Below are positions 1-8,724 of a stretch of DNA of 64,000 nucleotides, one piece after another (within the stretch, counting starts at the first letter, position 1; each line of letters begins with the position of its first letter). The translations under genes were made by a program, and so were the position numbers. This DNA comes from Fluviicola sp. XM-24bin1 (GTDB lineage: Bacteria > Bacteroidota > Bacteroidia > Flavobacteriales_D > Crocinitomicaceae). Location: assembly GCA_003149635.1 (NCBI GenBank), contig QCWI01000003.1, forward strand, positions 248,001 to 312,000. The letters are read 5' to 3'. The notes beneath the pieces are model-generated. The model saw only the letters and a program-made list of their open reading frames with translations. It was not told where the DNA came from and ran no database searches.

Positions 1-523
1 CGGGTTCTGGAATCGGCATGATTTCACCCATTTCTATCATTCCAACGGGTGGTGGTGGAGGCGGCGGAATTGGGACAGGTGCCTTCACGATGGTTTCTGT
101 TGTATCTTCGATAGGATCTGAAATGGGATCGACATTTGTGGTATCTATTTTATCTCCTGTGTTGTCATCCACCTGCTGAATAACTGCTGGAGGTGTTTTA
201 ATCTCACCCGTAGGTTCCGATGAGCAAGATGCAAGACTCATACTCACTAGTGCAATGATCAGAAATGGGTTGGATGGTCGATGCTTGCGAATCGCCTCTA
301 CCAAAACTGGAATGTCCTCGTGTTTGAAATCGAATTGATCACGGCGCATCCGCCCACAGGTACTTTCGCTTGGATTGGACAACAGGTAGGCAATAATTTC
401 TCCGCGATCCATTTGGGTAAAATCCATGACGCTCTTGTCGCATTGCGCACAGTGTCTGGAAATCAAGCCAATTTTCATCTCGTCCCAGTTGGCAGAACAG
501 GGCTCTTTGATCGTTACTTTCAT
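1..523 (-). CDS. Cys-rich anchored protein, possibly TonB-like, C-terminus outside window
   Basis: Partial gene entering from the left edge, read on the minus strand from the ATG at 523. The first 58 residues carry the pattern CxxxW (9-13), CxxC, DFTQM and CGR seen at the N-terminus of many Bacteroidota envelope proteins. A hydrophobic segment follows, ending in LASC (lipobox-like), then an acidic linker and a run of seven prolines after which the window ends. Proline-rich linkers of this kind precede TonB C-terminal domains, so an energy-transducer role is possible but unseen. Two other overlapping reading frames in this stretch (281-613 plus, 339-626 minus) lack any family pattern and are shadows. 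Confidence is high for the frame, low for the function. Confidence 0.75.
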   Translation of the reverse strand, partial: MKVTIKEPCSANWDEMKIGLISRHCAQCDKSVMDFTQMDRGEIIAYLLSNPSESTCGRMRRDQFDFKHEDIPVLVEAIRKHRPSNPFLIIALVSMSLASCSSEPTGEIKTPPAVIQQVDDNTGDKIDTTNVDPISDPIEDTTETIVKAPVPIPPPPPPPVGMIEMGEIMPIPEP

Positions 524-623
524 CGTTCAGATTTTGAAGAAAAGCTGCAAATTTTGAGCCAGAAACCTCGCCGACGACATAGGCGAGATGCTGAAATTGG
601 ATCGATTCCATAATTGTCGTAGA

Positions 624-631
624 CAAACCTA
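624..631 (-). promoter_or_regulatory. Candidate -7 promoter element
   Basis: TAGGTTTG on the minus strand matches the Bacteroidota -7 consensus TAnnTTTG. It lies about 100 bases before the ATG at 523, in the gap behind the upstream FGE gene. No clear -33 TTTG was found. Confidence 0.35.
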
Positions 632-660
632 TCTTTCCGTCATGCTAAAGTATTAATGTC

Positions 661-2052
661 TTATGGTTGGGACTTAATAAAGCTCATCACCACTCGGAAT
701 CCAATATTTGGATGCCCGTGAGTAATCCCGTCGTACGGATCATCCCCTTCAATTTTTAAAGATTCAGCCGTATCTAACCAGCCTCCGCCCGCTGTTCCCG
801 GTTCTTTCTTAAAGGATATAAGATCAGTTCGAGAAGTGAATTCAGACGTTCCGTACACCATTTCGGCTACATTTCCGGAGATATTGTACAAACCAAATTC
901 ATTGGGGAAATACGTTCCTGTTTTTGATGTGTGAAAGGCGCCGTCGGCTTGCAGCCTTGTCGAGTCTGGAGCAAAATTGGCCAAGTAGCTCCCTTGAGCA
1001 TTTTTTGTAAATGGCCCTCCCCACGGATATACATTTTCACTATTTCCCCCTGATGCAGCATACGTCCATTCGAGACGCTGAGGTAGCCGCAAATCGTTCA
1101 GGAACATCACATCGTCTACATATTTCGATTTGCTCGTTTCCAACGTCAACCATGCGCAATACATTTCTGCTGCTTCGCGAGTCACATTTACCACAGGGTA
1201 ATTATCATAGGCCGGGTGTGTGAAGTAAAGATTTTCCATGACCTCGTGATCGCCCTCCAGTTGATCTGTCCATTGGTGTTCCTGAGGATATGCCTTTTGA
1301 TATTCCTCGTATCGTTCTTGAATGAGCAAATCATTGAGAAATGTTCGGTATTGTAGGTTGCTTACTTCATTGACTTGCATGTAAAATGCCTGAACGGAAT
1401 ATTCCTCTCCTTTGTACGCTGTTGATCCCGATGGAATGTAGGCGTAATGATCTTTGTGGCGCTTTGCCAGTGCTTTCATCATTTTGCGTTTGTACTTCTC
1501 ATTTGCGGAAATTTCATCCTCTGTCAAGGTTGGAATTTCCACGGAATCAGCTTGACTCCTTCTGTCAGATGCCAGATCGTAAATGAATGATTCGTGCGAA
1601 AGATAATCACCATTGAATTGCACCACCTGCGTAATGTTCGGTTCAAATAGGAATACCGATCGTTTCAGTGGAGACATCGGAATAAAACTATCCAGCAACG
1701 CCGGATTCATTGCCTCCAATTGCTCAAAAGTCATTACGTTTTCTGAATCGGATTTGCGAGGTTCTATCTTCTTCTTTTGCCTTGCCTGAGGTGAATTCTC
1801 TGTTAAGCTGTTGATGTTTTGATGTGCTTGGGTATCAGTATTCGATCCAAACCATAGGATTCCGGCTACTGCAGCGCTGAAAAGTAAAGTAATCATGATA
1901 ATCCAGTGTTTACCGCGAAGGATTTTCCACTGACTCGCATTTCTCCGAGCCAATGAAGCGGTAAAAGTTTCCTTCGCCTCATCAAAAGAAGTATGTACAG
2001 GAGTACTTGCTGCTTTTTGGAACAACTGCTCGATATTGCGTTTTTCTTTCAT
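661..2052 (-). CDS. Membrane-anchored FGE-sulfatase-domain protein, cognate to sigma factor
   Basis: 463 aa. Residues 1-48 are cytoplasmic and charged, about 50-68 form one membrane segment, and about 200-455 are a formylglycine-generating-enzyme (SUMF1/GldJ-GldK-like) fold, with YPVVNVT, LRLPQRLEW, YPWGG, GLYNISGNVAEMV, a glycine-rich GGGW and NIGFRV. The ATG overlaps the TGA of the sigma gene (ATGA), so the two are translationally coupled. That position and the single membrane span resemble a membrane anti-sigma factor, with the FGE fold as the outer sensor or effector part. Many bacterial FGE-fold proteins are not enzymes and I cannot confirm the catalytic cysteines here. The anti-sigma role is inference. 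Confidence 0.75.
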   Translation of the reverse strand: MKEKRNIEQLFQKAASTPVHTSFDEAKETFTASLARRNASQWKILRGKHWIIMITLLFSAAVAGILWFGSNTDTQAHQNINSLTENSPQARQKKKIEPRKSDSENVMTFEQLEAMNPALLDSFIPMSPLKRSVFLFEPNITQVVQFNGDYLSHESFIYDLASDRRSQADSVEIPTLTEDEISANEKYKRKMMKALAKRHKDHYAYIPSGSTAYKGEEYSVQAFYMQVNEVSNLQYRTFLNDLLIQERYEEYQKAYPQEHQWTDQLEGDHEVMENLYFTHPAYDNYPVVNVTREAAEMYCAWLTLETSKSKYVDDVMFLNDLRLPQRLEWTYAASGGNSENVYPWGGPFTKNAQGSYLANFAPDSTRLQADGAFHTSKTGTYFPNEFGLYNISGNVAEMVYGTSEFTSRTDLISFKKEPGTAGGGWLDTAESLKIEGDDPYDGITHGHPNIGFRVVMSFIKSQP

Positions 2053-2564
2053 ATCGCTTTTCCTGTTTTGTGAGAAGATTCGAAGGTGAGGATTTGTGTT
2101 AACTTGTCGCGACCTCGTTTCAAACGCTGCTTAACGGCGCTCTCAGATGCATTTTGAATGGCCGCGATTTCTTTCACGCTGAAACCGGAGATTTCAAATA
2201 AAATCAAACATTCTCGCTGTGGATCTTTCAGATGTGACAGGCCTTCGTAGAGAAAATGAATATCAGGATCAGACACACCAATGGTGAAGTCCTGCTTGTC
2301 TTTTTCCGTTGCCACCGACCATCGTTCTTCTTTCTTCTTCTGATGATTATTAGACAATATGCGAACACTAATTCCAATCAGAAAAGACAAAAACGCCTCT
2401 TCCTTTCGCAAAGCTTCCATCTTATCATAAGCAACCAAAAGCGATTCGTTGATTAAGTCACGATAGTCCATATCTCCATACACACGCGCCCTGCAGAAGC
2501 GCTCGAACCGTTCATGAACCGGTTCATACAGTGCTAGAAATTGATCTTGTTTGGTATCGCTCAT
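2049..2564 (-). CDS. ECF RNA polymerase sigma factor
   Basis: 171 aa sigma-70 family protein of extracytoplasmic-function size. Region 2 is at about 33-60 (DYRDLINESLLVAYDKM) and region 4 at about 110-155, with the helix-turn-helix FSVKEIAAIQNASESAVKQR. It starts at the ATG at 2564 and shares an ATGA with the FGE-domain gene downstream. No TAnnTTTG was found upstream, which would fit autoregulation through its own promoter type (inference). It is the first gene of a two-gene operon. Confidence 0.85.
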   Translation of the reverse strand: MSDTKQDQFLALYEPVHERFERFCRARVYGDMDYRDLINESLLVAYDKMEALRKEEAFLSFLIGISVRILSNNHQKKKEERWSVATEKDKQDFTIGVSDPDIHFLYEGLSHLKDPQRECLILFEISGFSVKEIAAIQNASESAVKQRLKRGRDKLTQILTFESSHKTGKAI

Positions 2565-2713
2565 AGTTGCGTTACGAAATTAGGGTTCTAATTGGTTAGT
2601 AGGGTGAGGACGGAAAAAGTGACAATCTTTTTAGAAGTATGTACTTTTTTCAGTAGGTTCGAAATTCTTTAAGGACTGTTTTACTTATTGAATCTGATTA
2701 TAAAAACATTTTT

Positions 2714-4093
2714 ATGACCAAAGAAGGTGCAAAGAAAAAAGGGAATAACGCAGGTATAATTTTTATCTCGGTTCTTGCTTCATTATATGCTGCCTTTTAC
2801 AATGGGTTTCCACTAGTTTATACTGATACCGGAACTTATTTAAGGTCAGGTTTTGAAGGTGAAATTCCCATTGACCGTCCCATTTTTTATGGTCTTTTCT
2901 TGAGGCATATTAGTCTTTCAGAGTCGTTATGGCTAGTGATTTTTGTTCAAGCGTTGATAACGTGCTGGTTATTGCATCTGATTTCCGGGGTTTTCTTCTC
3001 AGGCCTTAAGAGGAATATTGTTTTCTTGATTTCAATAGCATTCGTTACATTAACAACAGGTTTCTCTTACAACGTTTCAATACTTATTCCAGACATTTTC
3101 GCCACAATTGCGTTCCTTGCCTTTGTTGTTATGATGTTGAGTCAGGAATTAAATACGCTGAAGTGGATTTTAGTTTCTATCATCTTCGTGTTTAGTCTCA
3201 GTACGCACTATTCCAACATTCCCATTTTTATTTTGTTGTTTTTGCTGGTCTTTTTCTGGATGTGGCGTAAATACAGAAAGGGAGAAGAAAATTTGGGACT
3301 GAAACGAGTGTTGATAGCGGTAGGCTTGTTCATTTTCACCATGGTCATGATTCCAACGGTAAATTATTCCTACAACGGAAAGTTTCGTTATTCAGAAAGC
3401 TCTCATGTTTTCCTTTTCAATCACATGATTGAAATTGGCGCTGCACAGCAATACCTTACGGATAATTGCGATGAAAAAAACTATGCAATATGCCAATACC
3501 GGGAAGAATTGGAGTGGGATTTTTTGTGGAATTATGATAGTCCGCTCTATAAAACAGGAGGGTGGAAGAAGAACGAAAAAGACTTCAATGAGATCAATAA
3601 TGGGATCATTTTTACACCGAAGTATTGGCCCCTTTTGATCCATAAAACGACAGAATATACCGCCAAACAGTTGTTTTTATTCGAAACGGAGGTTCAAGGT
3701 ATCAATTACGAAGGTACACCGTGTGTAGAAATTGAAAAGTATCTGAACAAGTCGTTACGTGAGATTAGAGGTGGCAAGCAAGTCCAAGGCAGGCATAGTG
3801 TCGAAATGCTGAATTCGGTTGAGGGCGTAATCGTTTTTTTAAGTACCATTTTTATTCTTTTATTGACGGTGTTAAGTCGTAAACTTGAGGTGCTTTCGAA
3901 GAATCAAAAACTACTTCTGAAATTTACCCTGGCTTATGCTATTATAAACGCTCTCGTTTGTGCTAATTTATCTACGGCAATTCCAAGATATCACAACCGA
4001 TTTGCTTGGGTATTAGTTATCGTTTCGATTTATTTTCTTGTAAGCCTCTATAAAGAAAGAAGCGTGCTGTTAGGCTCAAAAGAAATAGAATAG
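2714..4093 (+). CDS. Polytopic membrane protein, GT-C-like
   Basis: 459 aa with about ten hydrophobic segments. After the first membrane span it has a short loop PLVYTDTGTYL followed by DRPIFYGLF, a layout reminiscent of GT-C membrane glycosyltransferases and related polymer-biosynthesis proteins, whose acidic residues sit in the first periplasmic loop. A large soluble loop lies at about 230-370. I do not recognise a named family and the glycosyltransferase idea is weak. The gene is visibly AT-rich, like the glycoside hydrolase that follows in the same direction, and unlike dxs further on. It stands alone between the divergent sigma gene and the hydrolase. Confidence 0.6.
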   Translation: MTKEGAKKKGNNAGIIFISVLASLYAAFYNGFPLVYTDTGTYLRSGFEGEIPIDRPIFYGLFLRHISLSESLWLVIFVQALITCWLLHLISGVFFSGLKRNIVFLISIAFVTLTTGFSYNVSILIPDIFATIAFLAFVVMMLSQELNTLKWILVSIIFVFSLSTHYSNIPIFILLFLLVFFWMWRKYRKGEENLGLKRVLIAVGLFIFTMVMIPTVNYSYNGKFRYSESSHVFLFNHMIEIGAAQQYLTDNCDEKNYAICQYREELEWDFLWNYDSPLYKTGGWKKNEKDFNEINNGIIFTPKYWPLLIHKTTEYTAKQLFLFETEVQGINYEGTPCVEIEKYLNKSLREIRGGKQVQGRHSVEMLNSVEGVIVFLSTIFILLLTVLSRKLEVLSKNQKLLLKFTLAYAIINALVCANLSTAIPRYHNRFAWVLVIVSIYFLVSLYKERSVLLGSKEIE

Positions 4094-4277
4094 GTAGGGA
4101 TTCAAATCGACCCATCTTCATTACAAACGCCAGTAATTATGCAGACCTTGGTTCATCAATAACAAGGATGAATTGTGTTTAGACCTATTGAAATAAGATA
4201 GAATATCTATCCTTTATCTGAAGAATTAACTTTTAATTGAGTAATTTTCTTTTGTGTTTTTATTTAACCGAATCAGA

Positions 4278-6563
4278 ATGAAATTTAGAATAACCACTAA
4301 AAGCCTGATTCTGATCAGTATGGTCACGATAATGTCAAATTTTTTCCATCTGGAGAGTTTGGCAAATCCTGTAATTTCCTCAGTTATCCATCCAGTATCT
4401 ATTCAGCGGTACGAGAAGTTTGAAGTTGATTTTGAGATGACGGGTAACTTCACTAACCCATACGATTATAGTGAAATTGACATAAGGGCAGAGTTCATAT
4501 GTACGAGTCACGGTGTTAGTGATACTATTAATGGCTTCTTCTATCAAGACTTTACTATGAGCTTTGGAGGGCCACCGTATTATTCTGAGGAGTACACGCC
4601 CGTAGGAAACGGAATTTGGAAACTAAGATATGCTCCTAGAGAGATTGGTAATTATCAATTTAGGATTTTTGCAGAAGACGCTGATGGCGTGACCTATTCT
4701 AGTTGGTACAATTTTAATGTCACTGCTTCCCAATTGGGTGTGAATGGATTTTTACACTTGAATTCAAATGAGGATTACATGACCTTCGACAACAATCAAC
4801 TCCATGTCCCGATCAATGCCAATATTGTTTGTTCTTTTTATAATCCCGGTGTTCCATATGACAAAACACTAACTGAGTATGAGCTCTGGTTCGACAACTT
4901 TTCGGCGAACGGGGGTAACACCGCAAGGGTTTGGATGGACTTGTATTGGGGTTTTAGTCTTGACGCGGACAATACTGCTGGCAATAACACGCACATTCCT
5001 GGTCATTATGGGATTCAGCAATACAAGGCTTACCAGTTGGATAAAGTTTTTGAGATGGCAAAAGATCGAGATTTGTTTATTAAACTTTGCCTGAATACCG
5101 GATGGTCATGTGATGCCGGCGATTCCGTGAATGGTGTTTTTGTATATCACAACCCTTATGTGTCATCAGGCATGGCAACAGCATCGGTAAATGATTTGTA
5201 TTTAACTTCAGACCCCATATGGTTTTTACGCGGCAACAAGCAGCGCTATATTAATGCGAGGTGGGGATACTCAAGGAACCTTGAATCTTGGGAGATATTT
5301 AATGAGGTAAAAGAAACTAAATGTGGTGGTGGTGAAATGGACGCTGTTCAACAAGCATTAATGACGGATTGGTGCCATGCAATGACAGAATATGTTAAGG
5401 CAATTGATATTTATGACCACATAATTACTACGAGTAATATAGTCCCTGATAAATACCAGAACTACGTCCCTGGTGAGATGATGTATGACATCATGTCTGA
5501 CTCAAATATAGATTATACCGAAACGCATCGATATAATTACAACGTTCCTGAATCGGGGTATGTTTATACCTCTAATCCATTGCCTGGACCAATAAATTCT
5601 GATAGATTGCAACAGCTTCATTTTTTCTCAAACACGGAGTTCAAATCACTGTTTGAAAAGCCGACCATGATAAATGAATTTTTGTGGCACGCCATGAGCA
5701 CAACTACAGGAGATGTTCATTCTGAAGAGTTTGACCCTGAGGGAGTGTTACTTCGACACTGCATATGGACTTCGTATTGTTCGGGCGCAGTTGGGACGTC
5801 CTCTCCTTGGAATTGGGGTCAGTACATGGAAGTAAAGGGCAATTGGTGGCATTTAGACGGACTTTCCAAGTTTGTAGATCTCACAAAAGATAAGCTCACC
5901 AATGGTATGTCTGCGAAACAATTTGATTCATTTAAAAGAGGAACGTTCTACCGATGGACAGTTCTTAGTGGCTCGGATATCACATTTGGATATATGCAAA
6001 GTGAGAAGTTCGATTGGGAAAATTTATGGTTGAATCACAACGACTACCTGTACTCCAAGAATCCAGTGTATTACCCTGGTTTTAATAACACCTCAGCAAC
6101 GATTGATGCCGTTATTCCTAATTCCGGCTTCGAGCTAAAATGGTATAACACCTCAACAATGGCAGTCATATCTACAACCAATGTAGTGAGTGATAGCCAA
6201 GGTGAAGTTACAATTAGCTCTCCGGGAAGTACTTTGCATGGAGACCCAGTATATGGAGATCTTGCGTTTACTCTTGAAAGAACGGGAGCTCTTGGCCGAG
6301 ATTCAAGGAAATCAAATGAAAATCAAACTATAAGCGAGGTGTTTCCTCAGCCTGCAGGGGATCAATTCACGATTGACTTCAAGGAAACAGGTTCTTTTCA
6401 GGTAGTACTAACTGACATTAAGGGAGTTGAGAAATTGGATAAGACGGTTTCTGATACCAGCAAAGCTGATTTTGAAATATCGGGATTACCAAGTGGTGTT
6501 TATTTCATTTATATTCTCAAGAATGACGGAAGTACGGATTTTCACCGCCTGATTAAAAAATAA
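4278..6563 (+). CDS. Secreted glycoside hydrolase with DUF5060 domain and T9SS tail
   Basis: 761 aa from the ATG at 4278, preferred over an upstream GTG at 4254 because it gives a normal signal peptide (MKFRITTKSLILISMV). About 30-155 is a DUF5060-type beta-sandwich ending in a YNFNV strand. About 165-560 looks like a (beta/alpha)8 hydrolase barrel. WEIFNEVKE carries the probable acid/base glutamate (NE pair), and PTMINEFLWH the probable nucleophile. The last 75 residues (FPQPAGD through GVYFIYIL to LIKK) match the type A T9SS sorting domain, so the enzyme is probably exported and surface-attached or released. The polysaccharide target cannot be told. No SusC/SusD or other carbohydrate genes are adjacent. 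Confidence 0.8.
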   Translation: MKFRITTKSLILISMVTIMSNFFHLESLANPVISSVIHPVSIQRYEKFEVDFEMTGNFTNPYDYSEIDIRAEFICTSHGVSDTINGFFYQDFTMSFGGPPYYSEEYTPVGNGIWKLRYAPREIGNYQFRIFAEDADGVTYSSWYNFNVTASQLGVNGFLHLNSNEDYMTFDNNQLHVPINANIVCSFYNPGVPYDKTLTEYELWFDNFSANGGNTARVWMDLYWGFSLDADNTAGNNTHIPGHYGIQQYKAYQLDKVFEMAKDRDLFIKLCLNTGWSCDAGDSVNGVFVYHNPYVSSGMATASVNDLYLTSDPIWFLRGNKQRYINARWGYSRNLESWEIFNEVKETKCGGGEMDAVQQALMTDWCHAMTEYVKAIDIYDHIITTSNIVPDKYQNYVPGEMMYDIMSDSNIDYTETHRYNYNVPESGYVYTSNPLPGPINSDRLQQLHFFSNTEFKSLFEKPTMINEFLWHAMSTTTGDVHSEEFDPEGVLLRHCIWTSYCSGAVGTSSPWNWGQYMEVKGNWWHLDGLSKFVDLTKDKLTNGMSAKQFDSFKRGTFYRWTVLSGSDITFGYMQSEKFDWENLWLNHNDYLYSKNPVYYPGFNNTSATIDAVIPNSGFELKWYNTSTMAVISTTNVVSDSQGEVTISSPGSTLHGDPVYGDLAFTLERTGALGRDSRKSNENQTISEVFPQPAGDQFTIDFKETGSFQVVLTDIKGVEKLDKTVSDTSKADFEISGLPSGVYFIYILKNDGSTDFHRLIKK

Positions 6564-6715
6564 GTTTAGCAAGAATCCTGCTCAAAGGGGAGCCACAGCT
6601 ACCCTTTGTGGTTTGGATGGTAACATAGCTTAGGACAGAAGACCTCCAAATCCATTTTTTGTTTAACCAACAGACGTTAATTTCTTAATTTTGAACAATA
6701 AAATCGGCGACATCC

Positions 6716-6746
6716 TTGTTAAACAGGCATATTTGATGTAAGTTTG
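6716..6746 (+). promoter_or_regulatory. Candidate dxs promoter
   Basis: TAAGTTTG at 6739-6746 matches TAnnTTTG, and a TTG at 6716-6718 sits 20 bases upstream, the normal -33 spacing for Bacteroidota. Predicted transcript start is about 15 bases before the dxs ATG. Confidence 0.5.
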
Positions 6747-6765
6747 ATTTTGTTTAACGTTTGTG

Positions 6766-8715
6766 ATGAAATATTCAACAGGGCCATATTTGGAACAAAT
6801 CAATGTTCCTTCCGACTTAAGAGAAAAGTTCAGCATTGAAGACTTACCGAATGTAGCGGACGACGTCCGACAGTACATCGTTGATGTCATCTCGGAGATC
6901 GGAAACAGTCACTTCGGAGCAAGTCTCGGAGTGGTAGAAATGACGGTAGCATTGCACTATGTGTTCAATACGCCGCACGATCAATTGGTTTGGGACGTTG
7001 GTCACCAGGCGTACGGACACAAAATCCTCACAGGCCGAAAAGAAGCCTTCCCGACAAACCGCATCAAAGGCGGAATGTCAGGATTCCCAAAACGATCGGA
7101 AAGTGAATACGACACCTTTGGGGTAGGCCACTCATCTACTTCCATTTCTGCAGCGTTGGGGATGGCTGTAGCGAATCATTACAAAGGAGAAAAAGACCGT
7201 CAGCACATCGCTGTAATTGGGGATGGCGCAATGACAGCAGGATTGGCATTTGAAGGATTGAACCACGCGGGATTCGAGCCAGATGCGAACCTTTTGGTAG
7301 TATTGAACGATAACTGCATGTCGATCGATCCGAACGTTGGAGCATTACGCGAATACTTAACGGATATCACGACATCACACACTTACAATAAAGTAAAAGA
7401 TGACGTTTGGAACTTACTCGGAAAGATCTCCAAGTTTGGGCCAGACGCACAATCGGTAGCTTCGAAGATCTCAACTGCATTGAAAGGATCTTTGCTGAAG
7501 CAGAGCAATATGTTCGAATCGCTGAACTTCCGCTACTTCGGGCCAATTGATGGTCATGATGCGGTAGGAATGGCGAAGATCATGGAAGATTTGAAGGACA
7601 TCCCAGGGCCGAAGATCTTGCACTGCATCACACGAAAAGGAGCTGGATATAAATTCTCAGAAGAAGGAAATCCAACGAAATGGCACGCACCTGGAGTCTT
7701 CAACAAAGAAACGGGTGAGATTGTCAAAGTAGTTCCAAAATCACCGCAGCCCCCTAAATATCAAGATGTTTTCGGACATACAATTGTGGAGCTTGCAGAG
7801 AAGAATGATAAAATTATGGGGGTTACCCCAGCCATGCCAACAGGATGTTCATTAACATTCATGATGGAGGCCATGCCGGAACGCTCGTTTGATGTAGGGA
7901 TTGCTGAACAGCACGCTGTTACGTTCTCTGCCGGATTGGCAACACAAGGAATGGTACCGTTCTGTAATATCTATTCATCTTTCATGCAACGTGCCTACGA
8001 TCAGGTATTGCACGATGTAGCATTGCAGAATTTGAACGTAGTTTTCTGCTTGGATCGCGCCGGATTGGTAGGTGCTGATGGAGCAACACACCACGGAGCT
8101 TATGATTTGGCGTACATGCGATGTGTACCAAATATGATCGTTAGCGCACCGATGGACGAACCAGAATTGCGAAACCTGATGTTTACCGCACAGCAAGAAA
8201 ACATGGGGCCGTTCTCTATTCGTTACCCAAGAGGAAAAGGTGTAACAACGGAATGGAAAACTTCCATGAAGAAAATCAAGGTGGGTACAGGTCGTAAGTT
8301 GACGAGCGGAAATGATATTGCCATTCTAACCGTAGGGCATCCAGGGAACTTCGCGCAACAAGCGATTGAAGAATTGAAAAGTACGGGTGCTTCTGTAGCT
8401 CACTACGATATGCGTTTTGTGAAACCGATCGACGAAATGATGTTGCATGAAGTCTTCGGAAAGTTCGACAAGGTAATCACGGTGGAAGATGGATGTCTCA
8501 TGGGTGGATTTGGTTCTGCTGTGATTGAATTCATGGCCGATCAGAAATACAGCGCTGAGATTGTTCGTTTGGGAATTCCAGATGAGTATATCCAACATGG
8601 AACGCAGCAAGAGCTTTGGGAAGAGTGTGGATACGATACGAAAGCGATTGTTGCAACCATCAAAGAAATGCTTAACCTTGAAGTAAAGGAAACGGCGCAT
8701 ACTGCTGAAGCATAA
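6766..8715 (+). CDS. dxs: 1-deoxy-D-xylulose-5-phosphate synthase
   Basis: 649 aa. It condenses pyruvate and glyceraldehyde 3-phosphate to DXP, the first step of the MEP isoprenoid pathway, and needs thiamine diphosphate and Mg. Visible motifs are HFGASLGVVEMTVALHYVF and WDVGHQAYGHKILTGR near the N-terminus, the cofactor-binding IGDGAMTAG, then the transketolase-type pyrimidine domain with IAEQHAVTFSAGLA and the SIRYPRG strand. The C-terminal transketolase domain is complete. I take the ATG at 6766 rather than the GTG three bases earlier. The next gene begins 9 bases after the stop, so the two are probably cotranscribed. Confidence 0.95.
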   Translation: MKYSTGPYLEQINVPSDLREKFSIEDLPNVADDVRQYIVDVISEIGNSHFGASLGVVEMTVALHYVFNTPHDQLVWDVGHQAYGHKILTGRKEAFPTNRIKGGMSGFPKRSESEYDTFGVGHSSTSISAALGMAVANHYKGEKDRQHIAVIGDGAMTAGLAFEGLNHAGFEPDANLLVVLNDNCMSIDPNVGALREYLTDITTSHTYNKVKDDVWNLLGKISKFGPDAQSVASKISTALKGSLLKQSNMFESLNFRYFGPIDGHDAVGMAKIMEDLKDIPGPKILHCITRKGAGYKFSEEGNPTKWHAPGVFNKETGEIVKVVPKSPQPPKYQDVFGHTIVELAEKNDKIMGVTPAMPTGCSLTFMMEAMPERSFDVGIAEQHAVTFSAGLATQGMVPFCNIYSSFMQRAYDQVLHDVALQNLNVVFCLDRAGLVGADGATHHGAYDLAYMRCVPNMIVSAPMDEPELRNLMFTAQQENMGPFSIRYPRGKGVTTEWKTSMKKIKVGTGRKLTSGNDIAILTVGHPGNFAQQAIEELKSTGASVAHYDMRFVKPIDEMMLHEVFGKFDKVITVEDGCLMGGFGSAVIEFMADQKYSAEIVRLGIPDEYIQHGTQQELWEECGYDTKAIVATIKEMLNLEVKETAHTAEA

Positions 8716-8724
8716 TCTGAGCAA

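Noticed and set aside
281-626. Two overlapping open frames of about 100 residues (plus 281-613, minus 339-626)
   Set aside because: The third reading (minus strand from 523) carries the CxxxW/CxxC/CGR family pattern, an anchor and a proline linker; the other two have no such features and are shadows.
6583-6608. CAAAGGG/CCCTTTG hairpin after the glycoside hydrolase gene
   Set aside because: It has no T-run after the stem on either strand, so I do not call it a terminator.
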